45,896 bases of DNA, taken from Pseudokineococcus marinus. Its GTDB lineage: Bacteria > Actinomycetota > Actinomycetes > Actinomycetales > Quadrisphaeraceae. Position 1 is the stretch's first letter. Every line of letters starts with the position of its first letter. The DNA is taken from contig NZ_JABEMA010000003.1 in NCBI RefSeq assembly GCF_013004605.1, positions 1 through 45,896 on the forward strand, read 5' to 3'. The notes below the pieces were generated by a model. That model saw nothing but the letters and a program-made list of their open reading frames with translations. It had not been told where the DNA came from and made no database searches. Of this stretch, positions 1 through 7,707 are shown piece by piece. A program made the position numbers and the translations under genes.

Positions 1-504
1 GTGCCGTGCGCCGTCCGCGAGGAGCGCCCCGGGGCACCCGGCCGGCCGCGGCGCTGGTCGGCGCCCTGGCCGCCCCGGGTCGGGGAGCACGACGCCGACC
101 GCCTCGGCCCGGACGACGGCACGGCCGCCGCCGTCCTCGTGCCCGGCTGCGACCGCGCGCTCGTCGTCGACGGAGACGACGCCCTGGAGCTGCGGTGGGG
201 CGCCGACCACGACCAACCGGTCTCGCTCCTGCTGTGGCGCAACCTGCGCGGCTGGCCGGCCGGCGCGCCGTACCGCAGCACCGGCCTGGAGCCGCTCCTC
301 GGCGCCACGTCCGACCTCGCCGCGGCGCAGCAGGTCTCGGCCCGTGGGGGCGCCAGTGGCGACAGGGGCGGCGCCGCCCGGCTCGACGCCTCGGGGCAGG
401 CGTCCTGGTGGCTCGAGGTGCGGACCCGGCGGCGCCCCGGACCGCAGGATCGTCCAGGCCAGGCCGTGGGTGCGTCCTCCCCCGGCGGGCCGTCCGGCCC
501 CTAG
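1..504 (+). CDS. Aldose 1-epimerase / mutarotase-like protein, C-terminal part
   Basis: The reading frame is open from the window edge, so the N-terminus is missing. The visible part has the C-terminal pattern of the galactose mutarotase-like fold: a hydrophobic strand ending in LELRW, then LLLWRNLRGWP, an APYRSTGLEPLLG stretch resembling the conserved 'yr..gvEP..g' region, and a final strand WWLEV. The family interconverts sugar anomers, which fits the GH2 glycosidase directly downstream. The stop codon TAG lies only 9 nt before the GH2 start and forms part of that gene's likely -10 box. The first 20 or so residues look atypical and the true upstream extent cannot be judged. Confidence 0.6.
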   Translation: MPCAVREERPGAPGRPRRWSAPWPPRVGEHDADRLGPDDGTAAAVLVPGCDRALVVDGDDALELRWGADHDQPVSLLLWRNLRGWPAGAPYRSTGLEPLLGATSDLAAAQQVSARGGASGDRGGAARLDASGQASWWLEVRTRRRPGPQDRPGQAVGASSPGGPSGP

Positions 505-507
505 CGT
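502..507 (+). promoter_or_regulatory. Candidate -10 box (TAGCGT) for the GH2 gene
   Basis: TAGCGT fits the actinobacterial TAnnnT -10 pattern and ends 6 nt before the GTG start, the geometry of a leaderless transcript. It overlaps the stop codon of the upstream gene. No good -35 box is seen and no Shine-Dalgarno precedes the start. Confidence 0.4.
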
Positions 508-513
508 CGGGGG

Positions 514-3480
514 GTGCTCACCGCCGAGTCCCCCACCGCCGCAGCCGCGACCGCCGAGGAGGTGGACCTCTCGGGCCCGTGGGCGATGGCCCTCGACCGG
601 GACGACGCCGGCGAGGACCAGCGCTGGTACGCCCGAGACCTGACCTGTGACGGCGGAGCCGACGATGGGGCCGGCGGCGGGACCGTCCACCTGCCGGGGT
701 CGCTGCAGGAGCAGGGCTACGGCGACGAGGTCACCGCGGAGACCGCCTGGAACGGCCAGGTGGTCGACCGCTCGTACTACCTCGACGACCGCTACGCGCC
801 CTACCGCGAGCCCGGGAAGGTCGCCGTCCCCTTCTGGCTGCAGCCGCGCCGCTACTACCGCGGGGCGGCCTGGTACCAGCGCACCGTCCAGGTGCCGGCC
901 GCCTGGGCGGGCCGCCGGGTCGTCCTGGAGCTCGAGCGCGTGCACTGGGAGTCGACGCTGTGGGTCGACGAGCGCCGCGTCGGCTCGGAGCGGAGCCTGT
1001 GCGCCCCGCACCGCTACGACCTCGGCGTCCTCGCGCCCGGCGAGCACCGGGTCACGCTGCGCGTCGACAACCGCACGGTCGTCGACGTCGGGCCCAACGC
1101 CCACAGCACGACCGACCACACGCAGGGCAGCTGGAACGGCGTCGTCGGCCGGGTCGCGCTGCGCGCCCGGCCGGACGTCGTCGTGCGCCGCGTCCGCGTC
1201 GTGCCGCGCGTGGCCGACCGCGCCCTCACCGTGCGGCTCGACCTCGCCGGCGGGCCGTCGGGCGTCGGCGCGGGACGCGTGGTCCTCACCGCCCGGCGCT
1301 GCGACGACCTCCCCGGCCCTCGCGGGCCCGAGCCGGAGCCCCTCGTCGTCGACTACGCCTTCGACGCCGGCATGAGCCCGCGGGGCCTGTCCGCCACGAC
1401 GGCCCACCTCGACGTCGACCTGCCGCTCGGCGACGGCGCCGCCCTCTGGGACGAGCACTCCCCGGCGCTGTACGCCCTCGAGGTGGCCCTCGAGCCCGAG
1501 GGGCGCCCGGAGGACCGCACGGTGCGGCGCACCGTCGTCGGGCTGCGCGAGGTCTCGGTCGTCGGCACGCAGATCGCCGTGAACGGCCGCCCCACCTTCG
1601 TGCGCGGCACCCTCGAGTGCTGCGTCTTCCCCCTCACCGGGTACCCGCCCACCGACGTGGCGTCGTGGGCGCGGATCGTCGCCGTCTGCCGCGCGCACGG
1701 GCTCAACCTCCTGCGCTTCCACTCCTGGTGCCCGCCGGAGGCGGCCTTCCGGGCGGCCGACGAGGCGGGGATGCTCCTGCAGGTCGAGGGCCCGGTGTGG
1801 GCCAACCAGGGCGCCTCGCTCGGAGAGGGCGGCTCGCTGGACGCCTTCGTCCACGAGGAGACGCGAGCGGTCCTCGACGAGTTCGGCGACCACCCCTCCT
1901 TCGTCGTCATGGCGCACGGCAACGAGCCGTCGGGGCGCGACGCGGAGTTCCTCGGCGACTGGGTCACCACGTGGCGCCGGCGCGACCCGCGGCGCCTCTA
2001 CACGAGCGGCGCCGGCTGGCCCGCCATCGTCGAGAACGACCTCGACAACGTCTCCGAGCCGCGGCTGCACCGCTGGGACGAGGGGCTCGGCTCGCGGCTC
2101 AACGCGACCCCGCCGACGACGGACGCCGACTACAGCGCCTGGGTGGAGGGCGCGGCGCGGCCCGTCGTCAGCCACGAGGTGGGGCAGTGGTGCGCGCACC
2201 CGTCCTTCGCCGAGCGCGCCAAGTACACGGGGCTGATGCAGCCGCGGAACCTCGACGTCTTCGCCGACTTCCTCGAGCAGGGCGGGATGGGCGACCAGGC
2301 GGAGGACTTCCTCCACGCCTCGGGGCGCCTGCAGCTGCTCTGCTACAAGGAGGAGGTGGAGGCGGCGCTGCGCACGCCCGGCTTCGGCGGCTTCCACCTC
2401 CTCGGCCTGTCGGACTTCCCCGGGCAGGGCACGGCGCTCGTCGGCGTCCTCGACGCGTTCTGGGAGGGCAAGGGCTACTGCGAGCCCGAGGAGTTCGCGC
2501 GCTTCTGCGGGGTGACGACGCCGCTGGCGCGCCTGCCGCGGCGCGTGCTCGCCGCAGGCGACGACCTGGTCTTCGAGCCGCAGGTCGCCCACTTCGGCGC
2601 CGGCCCGCTGCGCGCGAGGACGACGTGGCGGGTGCTCACCACCGACGGCGGAGGCGGCGGGGAGGCCCTCGGCGGAGACGTCGTCGCCGAGGGCGTGGTC
2701 CCGGGCGAGGAGGTGCCGGTCGGCAACGCCCGTCGCCACGACGTCGTGCGCGTGCCGCTCGAGGCGGTCGGGCGCGCGGTGGCCGCGAGCGGCACGGGGG
2801 TGCGCCTACGGCTCGAGCTGGCGGTGGTCGACCTCGACGGCGGGGCCGAGCACCGCAACGACTGGGACGTGTGGGTCTTCCCCGCCCCGGCCGCCCGCCG
2901 GTCGGACGAGGGGGCCGCAGCCGGCGTCGTCGTCACCCGGGCCCCGGACGAGGCCGTCCGGCGCGCCGACGCCGGCGAGCGCGTCGTCCTCGTGCCCCCG
3001 GCGGCGAGCCTGCGCGACGACGTCGCCCTCGGCTTCACGCCGGTGTTCTGGAACACGGCGTGGACCAAGGGGCAGGCGCCCCACACCCTCGGGCTGGTGC
3101 ACGACGCGCAGCACCCGCTCTTCGCGCGCTTCCCCTCCACGGGCCACACGGACTGGCAGTGGTGGGAGGTGCTGCACGGCGCCCGGGCGATGCAGCTCGA
3201 GGGCCTGCCCCGTGCGCTGCGGCCGGTGGTCCAGCCCATCGACACGTGGTTCTCCGCGCGCCGCCTCGGGCTCGTCGTCGAGATGGGCGTCGGAGACGGG
3301 GCGCTGCTCGTCTGCTCGGCCGACGTCCTCGACGCCCCCGCCGACCGCCCGGCCGCCGCGGCCTTCCGCGACGCGCTGCTCGCGTACGCGGCCGGGCCGG
3401 ACTTCGCGCCCGGCGTCGCGGTGAGCGCGACCGAGGCGGGGAGGTGGCTGGCGGACGTGTCCGTCGACGTGCCCGAGTGA
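514..3480 (+). CDS. Glycoside hydrolase family 2 protein (beta-galactosidase/beta-glucuronidase-like)
   Basis: A 988-residue protein with the GH2 order: sugar-binding jelly roll (about 20-190), Ig-like sandwich (about 195-345), TIM barrel (about 350-660) and a long extra C-terminal part (about 660-988) rich in beta strands. The acid/base is read as E471 in HGNEPSG and the nucleophile as E555 in SHEVGQW, both placed as GH2 expects. There is no signal peptide, so it should act in the cytoplasm on imported oligosaccharides or glycosides. Substrate cannot be told; the SHEVGQWC context is seen in plant-polysaccharide GH2 enzymes as well as galactosidases. The GTG at 514 is chosen because the leaderless -10 box fits it and a longer frame would overlap the upstream gene. 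Confidence 0.88.
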   Translation: MLTAESPTAAAATAEEVDLSGPWAMALDRDDAGEDQRWYARDLTCDGGADDGAGGGTVHLPGSLQEQGYGDEVTAETAWNGQVVDRSYYLDDRYAPYREPGKVAVPFWLQPRRYYRGAAWYQRTVQVPAAWAGRRVVLELERVHWESTLWVDERRVGSERSLCAPHRYDLGVLAPGEHRVTLRVDNRTVVDVGPNAHSTTDHTQGSWNGVVGRVALRARPDVVVRRVRVVPRVADRALTVRLDLAGGPSGVGAGRVVLTARRCDDLPGPRGPEPEPLVVDYAFDAGMSPRGLSATTAHLDVDLPLGDGAALWDEHSPALYALEVALEPEGRPEDRTVRRTVVGLREVSVVGTQIAVNGRPTFVRGTLECCVFPLTGYPPTDVASWARIVAVCRAHGLNLLRFHSWCPPEAAFRAADEAGMLLQVEGPVWANQGASLGEGGSLDAFVHEETRAVLDEFGDHPSFVVMAHGNEPSGRDAEFLGDWVTTWRRRDPRRLYTSGAGWPAIVENDLDNVSEPRLHRWDEGLGSRLNATPPTTDADYSAWVEGAARPVVSHEVGQWCAHPSFAERAKYTGLMQPRNLDVFADFLEQGGMGDQAEDFLHASGRLQLLCYKEEVEAALRTPGFGGFHLLGLSDFPGQGTALVGVLDAFWEGKGYCEPEEFARFCGVTTPLARLPRRVLAAGDDLVFEPQVAHFGAGPLRARTTWRVLTTDGGGGGEALGGDVVAEGVVPGEEVPVGNARRHDVVRVPLEAVGRAVAASGTGVRLRLELAVVDLDGGAEHRNDWDVWVFPAPAARRSDEGAAAGVVVTRAPDEAVRRADAGERVVLVPPAASLRDDVALGFTPVFWNTAWTKGQAPHTLGLVHDAQHPLFARFPSTGHTDWQWWEVLHGARAMQLEGLPRALRPVVQPIDTWFSARRLGLVVEMGVGDGALLVCSADVLDAPADRPAAAAFRDALLAYAAGPDFAPGVAVSATEAGRWLADVSVDVPE

Positions 3481-3530
3481 CCCTGGGGTCGCCGTCCGGC
3501 CGCCCCGCTGGGCGCCCGGTCGCCGCTCGC

Positions 3531-4703
3531 CTATCCAGCCCGGCGGGCGGCGTCGTCCTCCTCGTCGAAGACGATGACCTGCCGGATCGCCGCACCGTCG
3601 GCGAGCGCGTCCATGGCCTCGTTGACGTCCTCGAGCCGCGTGCGCGCGGAGATGAGCGCCTCGACGGGCAGCCGCCCCTCGCGCCACATCTGCGCGTAGG
3701 TCGGGATGTCGCGGGCGGGCACGGCCGAGCCGAGGTAGCTGCCGATGATGGTGCGGGCCTCGGCGGTGAGTCCGAGGGGCTTGATGGCCGCCTCGGCGGT
3801 CGGCGCGGGCAGGCCCACGGTCACGGTCGTGCCGCCGACGCCGGTGAGCGCCACCGCGGTCTCGAAGGCGCGCGCGTTGCCGGCGGCCTCCACGACGACG
3901 GGCGCTGTGAGCCCGGCCTCGAGGGCCTCGGCGGGCGAGAGCGCCTGCGCCGCCCCCAGCTCGAGCGCGCGGGCCAGCTTCTCCGGCACCGCGTCCACGC
4001 CGATCACGGGGCCGCGGCCGAGCGACACGGCGGTGATGAGCGCCGCCATCCCGACCCCGCCGAGCCCCACGACGACGACGGTGTCGCCGTCGCGCGGCCG
4101 CCCGGCGTTGAGCACGGCCCCGCCGCCGGTGAGCACCGCGCAGCCGAGCACGGCGGCGACCTCGGCCGGGACGTCGTCGTCGACGGCCACGACGGAGCGG
4201 CGGTCGACGACGGCGTGCGTCGCGAAGCCGGAGACGCCGAGGTGGTGGTGGACCTCGTCGCCCGCACCGACCGCGTCGTCACCCTCGCCGAGCGGTGCCG
4301 TCGCGTGCAGCCGCCGCCCGCCGGCCAGCAGCTCGCCGGCGTTGTTGGACGCCGAGCCCCGCGTGCACGGCAGCCGGCCGTCGGTCCGGCAGCCGTCGCA
4401 CTCCCCGCAGCGCGGCAGGAAGGCCATGACGACGCGCTGGCCGACGGCGAGGTCGTCGACCTCGCTGCCGACGCGCTCGACCCGTCCGGCGGCCTCGTGC
4501 CCGAGGAGCATCGGCACCGGGCGCACGCGGTTGCCGTCGACGACGGAGAGGTCGGAGTGGCAGACGCCGGCCGCCTCGATCCGCACGAGCACCTCGGTGG
4601 GGCCCGGGTCGTCGAGCTCGAGCTCGACGACGGAGATCGGCCGTGTGTCGCGGTAGGGGCGCTCGTCGCCGATGCGCTCGAGCACCGCGCCGCGGATCCT
4701 CAT
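3531..4703 (-). CDS. Zinc-dependent alcohol dehydrogenase, MDR superfamily
   Basis: A 390-residue medium-chain dehydrogenase that oxidises an alcohol or reduces an aldehyde with NAD(P). The catalytic zinc ligands are C48 in AAGVCHSD and H69 with E70 in GHE, with a later Cys in VLGCAVLTGGG. The structural zinc cysteines are C99, C102, C105 and C113. The Rossmann motif is VVGLGGVGMAA. This is the class III/aryl alcohol-type subgroup by overall pattern. GAGGAGGCGGC immediately precedes the ATG. The stop of a possible 32-codon reading frame overlaps the start as ATGA. It converges with the GH2 gene, 50 bp apart. Substrate unknown. Confidence 0.9.
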   Translation of the reverse strand: MRIRGAVLERIGDERPYRDTRPISVVELELDDPGPTEVLVRIEAAGVCHSDLSVVDGNRVRPVPMLLGHEAAGRVERVGSEVDDLAVGQRVVMAFLPRCGECDGCRTDGRLPCTRGSASNNAGELLAGGRRLHATAPLGEGDDAVGAGDEVHHHLGVSGFATHAVVDRRSVVAVDDDVPAEVAAVLGCAVLTGGGAVLNAGRPRDGDTVVVVGLGGVGMAALITAVSLGRGPVIGVDAVPEKLARALELGAAQALSPAEALEAGLTAPVVVEAAGNARAFETAVALTGVGGTTVTVGLPAPTAEAAIKPLGLTAEARTIIGSYLGSAVPARDIPTYAQMWREGRLPVEALISARTRLEDVNEAMDALADGAAIRQVIVFDEEDDAARRAG

Positions 4704-4798
4704 GCCGCCTCCTCAGCCGTCCGGAGCGACCGGGCAGAACGACGGCTCCTCCGAGGGGCGGGCAGAGGCATGCGCGCCGCCAGGGCGTCGCCGGTCAT
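4700..4798 (-). CDS. Possible 32-residue arginine-rich small protein upstream of the alcohol dehydrogenase
   Basis: ATG at 4798 is preceded by GAGGAGACCGAG, a strong ribosome site, and the TGA overlaps the dehydrogenase ATG as ATGA, the usual sign of translational coupling. The peptide is basic and low in complexity, starting MTGDALAARMPLP. I recognise no family. It could be a coupling leader, the tail of a decayed gene (an 80-codon open frame extends upstream to 4942), or chance. The 260 bp between 4704 and 4963 hold nothing else that I can support. Confidence 0.25.
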   Translation of the reverse strand: MTGDALAARMPLPAPRRSRRSARSLRTAEEAA

Positions 4799-4963
4799 CT
4801 CGGTCTCCTCGTCGTCGCGGAGCGCGCCAGCTCGTCGGGCGCGGCTCCACACTGCGGCAGGCGCCCGAGCCTCGCCCGAGGAGGTCGCAGACGAGCCGTC
4901 AGGCGACGACGAGGACCGCCGCACCCGACGTCGCAAAAGCACCGCCGCGGGTCGTCGTCGCCG

Positions 4964-5479
4964 TCAGCGCTCGTAGAGCGCCCGGATCCGCCGCAGCCGC
5001 TCGACGACGCGCTGGGTGTCGAGCTCAGGGCGCGGATCGGGATGGTCCAGCATCGCCCGGAGCGTGCGCACGAGCTCGACCGCCACCTCCGGCGCGGAGG
5101 TCGACCCGGCGTCCGGCACCCCCGTCGCGCCGCTCAGCTCGGCGACCAGGCGCAGCCTCCCGCGAGCCGGCATCGGCCGACCGTCCTCCGAAGGACCCAC
5201 CTCGAGGCTGGCGTCGTCGTGCCGCAGCCGGAGGTAGACCGCCTCGCCGGTCGGCCTCCACCAGCCGTAGCCCTGCTCCGGGTACATGCCGCCGTACTCG
5301 ACGAACTCGATCTCCTCCGTGGCGCCGTTGACCGCGGCGAGGAGAGCCGCCTCACGCCGCTCCCGCTCCGCGACCTCTTCCGGCGTGGGAGGCGGAAGTC
5401 GCTGCCACAGACGCCGAGAGGCGTCCGAGAGTGGTGCCGCGGCGGCCTCGCCCGGTGCGCCGTCCTCGACGTCGTCCAC
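4964..5479 (-). CDS. Hypothetical protein, 171 residues
   Basis: I do not recognise the family. The start GTG GAC GAC GTC follows GAGGAGGGGTC, a good ribosome site. The protein is acidic at the N-terminus, then has a helical segment PPTPEEVAERERREAALL, a central aromatic strand region (EYGGMYPEQGYGWWRP), and a basic C-terminal helix RVVERLRRIRALYER. No signal peptide or membrane segment. Codon use is that of its neighbours, so it looks like a real resident gene. The tail could be a small coiled-coil; function unknown. Confidence 0.65.
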   Translation of the reverse strand: MDDVEDGAPGEAAAAPLSDASRRLWQRLPPPTPEEVAERERREAALLAAVNGATEEIEFVEYGGMYPEQGYGWWRPTGEAVYLRLRHDDASLEVGPSEDGRPMPARGRLRLVAELSGATGVPDAGSTSAPEVAVELVRTLRAMLDHPDPRPELDTQRVVERLRRIRALYER

Positions 5480-5553
5480 GACCCCTCCTCAGCCCTCGAC
5501 GAGCGCCGGGGCGAGCCTCCCGGCCGTGCGCGCTCAGCGGTCGACGCGAGCAT

Positions 5554-5575
5554 GACCGCCTCGCTCACGGCGGTC
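5554..5575. terminator. Possible stem-loop between the RpiR gene and the small gene
   Basis: GACCGCC and GGCGGTC form a perfect 7-bp stem around an 8-nt loop within the 142-bp gap downstream of the regulator. There is no U-tract, and at this GC content short stems are common. Confidence 0.25.
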
Positions 5576-5621
5576 CAGCACGTATCAGTGGCGCAGCCCC
5601 CTGCCCGAGGAGCCGACGCCC

Positions 5622-6491
5622 TCACCCACCCGACGCCCCGCCCCGCGGCCCGTCGTCGTAGGTGTCCATCGCCCGCCACGCGCGCTGCACGCCCTGGAGG
5701 GCCGCGCGTGTCTGCTCGGGACGGCTCGCCTGCATGCCGGCGAGCAGCCCGTAGACCACGGCGGTGATGGCCGTCACCGACTGGAAGAACGAGACGCCCT
5801 CGCTCGGCACGATGAGCGGCACGTCGGAGACCTGCGCGACCGGACCCCGATCGAGGTCGCTGATCGACACCACGCGCGCACCGGCCGACCGGGCGGCGCG
5901 CGCGGCGGCGAGCAGCTCGCGCATGGGGCGCCACGGGTTGACGAGGAGGACGACGTCGCCCGGCCCCAGCGCCGAGACGGCGGTCGCCAGGTGCGGGCCG
6001 CCCCGTGACTCCAGCTGCGCCCGGTAGCCCATCGTCGCGGCGAGGTGGGCGAAGACGGTCGCCGGCCCGGCGAACGAGCCCTGCCCGAGCACGAGCAGGT
6101 GCTCGGCCTCCCCCAGCGCCGCGACCGCACGCTCGGCGTCGTCGCGGTCGACCGTCTCGAGCGCGAGCCGCAGGTTCTCCATGTCGTGGCGGACGGCGTC
6201 GTGGACGACCCCGTCGGTCTCCCGGTGGTGCTGCTCGAGCGTCTGCTCCGTGGAGATCTCCAGCAGGTAGCGCGCCCGCAGCTCGTGCTGCAGCGTCGGC
6301 CACCCGCGGAAGCCGAGGCGCTGGGCGCAGCGGACGACCGTGCTCTTGTCGACGCCGGCGCGCGCGGCGATCGCCGCGACGTCGGAGTAGGACGCGAGCT
6401 GCTGGTTGCGCTTCACCGTCTCGAAGACGCGCTCCTGCGCCGGCGAGAGCCCCGCCGACGGGCGCAGGCCGTCGAGCCACGTGCTGATCAC
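5622..6491 (-). CDS. MurR/RpiR-family transcriptional regulator
   Basis: A 289-residue regulator with an N-terminal RpiR helix-turn-helix (roughly 10-85: LSPAQERVFETV, then DVAAIAARAGVDKSTVVRCAQRLGF) and a C-terminal SIS sugar-phosphate binding domain (about 115-265, with LLVLGQGSFAGPA and VVLLVNPWRP). Such proteins sense phosphosugars or related metabolites and usually control a neighbouring catabolic operon, here the divergent dehydrogenase operon. I chose GTG 6491 (VISTWLDGLRPS) over the longer open frame to 6584 because it has a GAGGGGGG ribosome site and the HTH follows at the usual distance. An unusual alanine/proline-rich extension would result from the longer start. Confidence 0.9.
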   Translation of the reverse strand: MISTWLDGLRPSAGLSPAQERVFETVKRNQQLASYSDVAAIAARAGVDKSTVVRCAQRLGFRGWPTLQHELRARYLLEISTEQTLEQHHRETDGVVHDAVRHDMENLRLALETVDRDDAERAVAALGEAEHLLVLGQGSFAGPATVFAHLAATMGYRAQLESRGGPHLATAVSALGPGDVVLLVNPWRPMRELLAAARAARSAGARVVSISDLDRGPVAQVSDVPLIVPSEGVSFFQSVTAITAVVYGLLAGMQASRPEQTRAALQGVQRAWRAMDTYDDGPRGGASGG

Positions 6492-6534
6492 GCCGTCACC
6501 GCCCCCCTCGCCCCGGCGGACGACGTCGAGCCGA

Positions 6535-6540
6535 ACTGTA
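6535..6540 (-). promoter_or_regulatory. Candidate -10 box (TACAGT) for the RpiR gene
   Basis: TACAGT on the minus strand would start transcription about 35 nt before the GTG at 6491. No convincing -35 hexamer is seen 16-19 nt upstream. Confidence 0.3.
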
Positions 6541-6615
6541 GGAGCCGCAGCGGGACCGGGCGGTCCGCGCCGTCCGACCCCCACCGACCGTCCGCGAACT
6601 CATGGACGCGATCCT

Positions 6616-6629
6616 GCAACGGCCATTGC
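6616..6629. promoter_or_regulatory. Imperfect palindrome GCAACGGCCATTGC, candidate RpiR operator
   Basis: The 14-bp site is symmetric in 6 of 7 base pairs and overlaps the -35 box of the divergent dehydrogenase operon promoter (6626-6654). The position suits repression by the adjacent RpiR-family protein. That this protein binds here is inference. Confidence 0.5.
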
Positions 6630-6654
6630 CAGCATGTCGACGTGCACCTACGTT
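6626..6654 (+). promoter_or_regulatory. Promoter TTGCCA-17-TACGTT of the dehydrogenase/ALDH operon
   Basis: TTGCCA (6626-6631) and TACGTT (6649-6654) are separated by exactly 17 nt, a good match to a primary sigma-factor promoter. Transcription would start near 6661, leaving a leader of about 60 nt before the GTG at 6724. Confidence 0.6.
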
Positions 6655-6723
6655 TGCCGACCGTCACGGCCGGGCGCACCACGGCTCCGGCCCGCACCGA
6701 CGGACGACGCGAGAGCAGGACAC

Positions 6724-7707
6724 GTGGACACCACCCCTCCCGACGGGGCCGCCCCGGCGGACCTCCCCAGCGACGGCGCGGGCGCCGAGCGGCGCGTCGC
6801 CGTCGTCGGCCTCGGCGCGATGGGCGGCGCCATGGCGACGACGCTGAACCGGGCCGGCTGGGCGGTCACGGGTTTCGACCCGTCGCCCGAGGCCCGGGCA
6901 CGCGCGGCCGACGCCGGCGTGGCGACGGCCGACCGGCTCGAGGACGTCGCGGGCACGCCCTTCGTCGTCCTCTCCCTGCCGTCGGCGCGCGTCGTCGAGC
7001 AGACGGTCCCCGTGCTGCTGGAGCGCGAGGGCACCCGCGTCGTCCTCGACACCACGACGTCGGAGCCCGCCACCAGCGAGGCCATGGCCGCCGCCGCCCG
7101 CGAGCGCGGCGCCGTCTTCGTCGACGCGCCCGTCTCCGGCGGCGCGAGCGGCGCGGCCACCGGGGCGCTGAGCGCCTTCGTCGGCGGCACCCCCGACGAC
7201 GTCCGCGCCGCCGAGCCGCTGCTCGCCGCGCTGACCGGCGGGCAGTACGCCGTCGTCGGCGGCACGGGCGCCGGCAACGTCGTCAAGCTCCTCAACAACG
7301 TGCTGTGCGCGACCAACCTCATCGCCGTCGGCGAGGCGATGGACGTGGCCGCCGCTCACGGGCTCGACCTCGCCACGGTCGCGCAGGCCGTCAGCGGCGC
7401 GTCGGGCGGCAGCGCCGTCACGGCGAACGCCCTCCCGCGGTGGGTGCTCTCGGGCACCTTCGACTCCGGCTTCGCCCTCGGCCTCATGGCCCGCGACGTG
7501 GGCCTCGCCCTCGACGTCGCCGCCGCCCGCGGGGCGAAGCCCGCGCTGCTCGCCGCGACGCACGACGCCTGGCAGCGCGCCCTCGCCGAGCGCGGCCCCG
7601 CTGCGGACTTCACCGAGGCCCCCGCCACCGCCGCGACCGCGACCACTGCCCTCGCGCCGGCGGACGCCACCGCGAGCTCCACGACCAGCAGCGAGGACGA
7701 CCGATGA
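6724..7707 (+). CDS. NAD(P)-dependent beta-hydroxyacid dehydrogenase (6PGDH/HIBADH superfamily)
   Basis: A 327-residue protein of the 3-hydroxyisobutyrate / tartronate-semialdehyde / threonate dehydrogenase family. It begins, after a disordered stretch, with the Rossmann motif VVGLGAMGGAMA; the substrate signature DAPVSGGASGAATG follows; the catalytic lysine is K188 in GAGNVVKLLNN. The C-terminal tail after about residue 295 is an Ala/Thr/Ser-rich extension. First gene of a four-gene operon with an ALDH (4-nt overlap) and two membrane proteins, so it likely oxidises a hydroxyacid whose semialdehyde product is the ALDH substrate. GTG 6724 is chosen because the Rossmann fold starts shortly after; a GCAGGA site precedes it. 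The exact substrate is not readable. Confidence 0.88.
   Translation: MDTTPPDGAAPADLPSDGAGAERRVAVVGLGAMGGAMATTLNRAGWAVTGFDPSPEARARAADAGVATADRLEDVAGTPFVVLSLPSARVVEQTVPVLLEREGTRVVLDTTTSEPATSEAMAAAARERGAVFVDAPVSGGASGAATGALSAFVGGTPDDVRAAEPLLAALTGGQYAVVGGTGAGNVVKLLNNVLCATNLIAVGEAMDVAAAHGLDLATVAQAVSGASGGSAVTANALPRWVLSGTFDSGFALGLMARDVGLALDVAAARGAKPALLAATHDAWQRALAERGPAADFTEAPATAATATTALAPADATASSTTSSEDDR

Noticed and set aside
4700-4798. Small peptide next to an alcohol dehydrogenase as a mycofactocin precursor
   Set aside because: The C-terminus lacks the conserved mycofactocin core ending in Val-Tyr, and no maturation genes are near.
960-4976. Very long open frames on other frames and strands (for example 960-4976, 34808-39133 minus)
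   Set aside because: They are Arg/Ala/Gly/Pro-rich shadows of real genes caused by the high GC content; no domains and no plausible starts.
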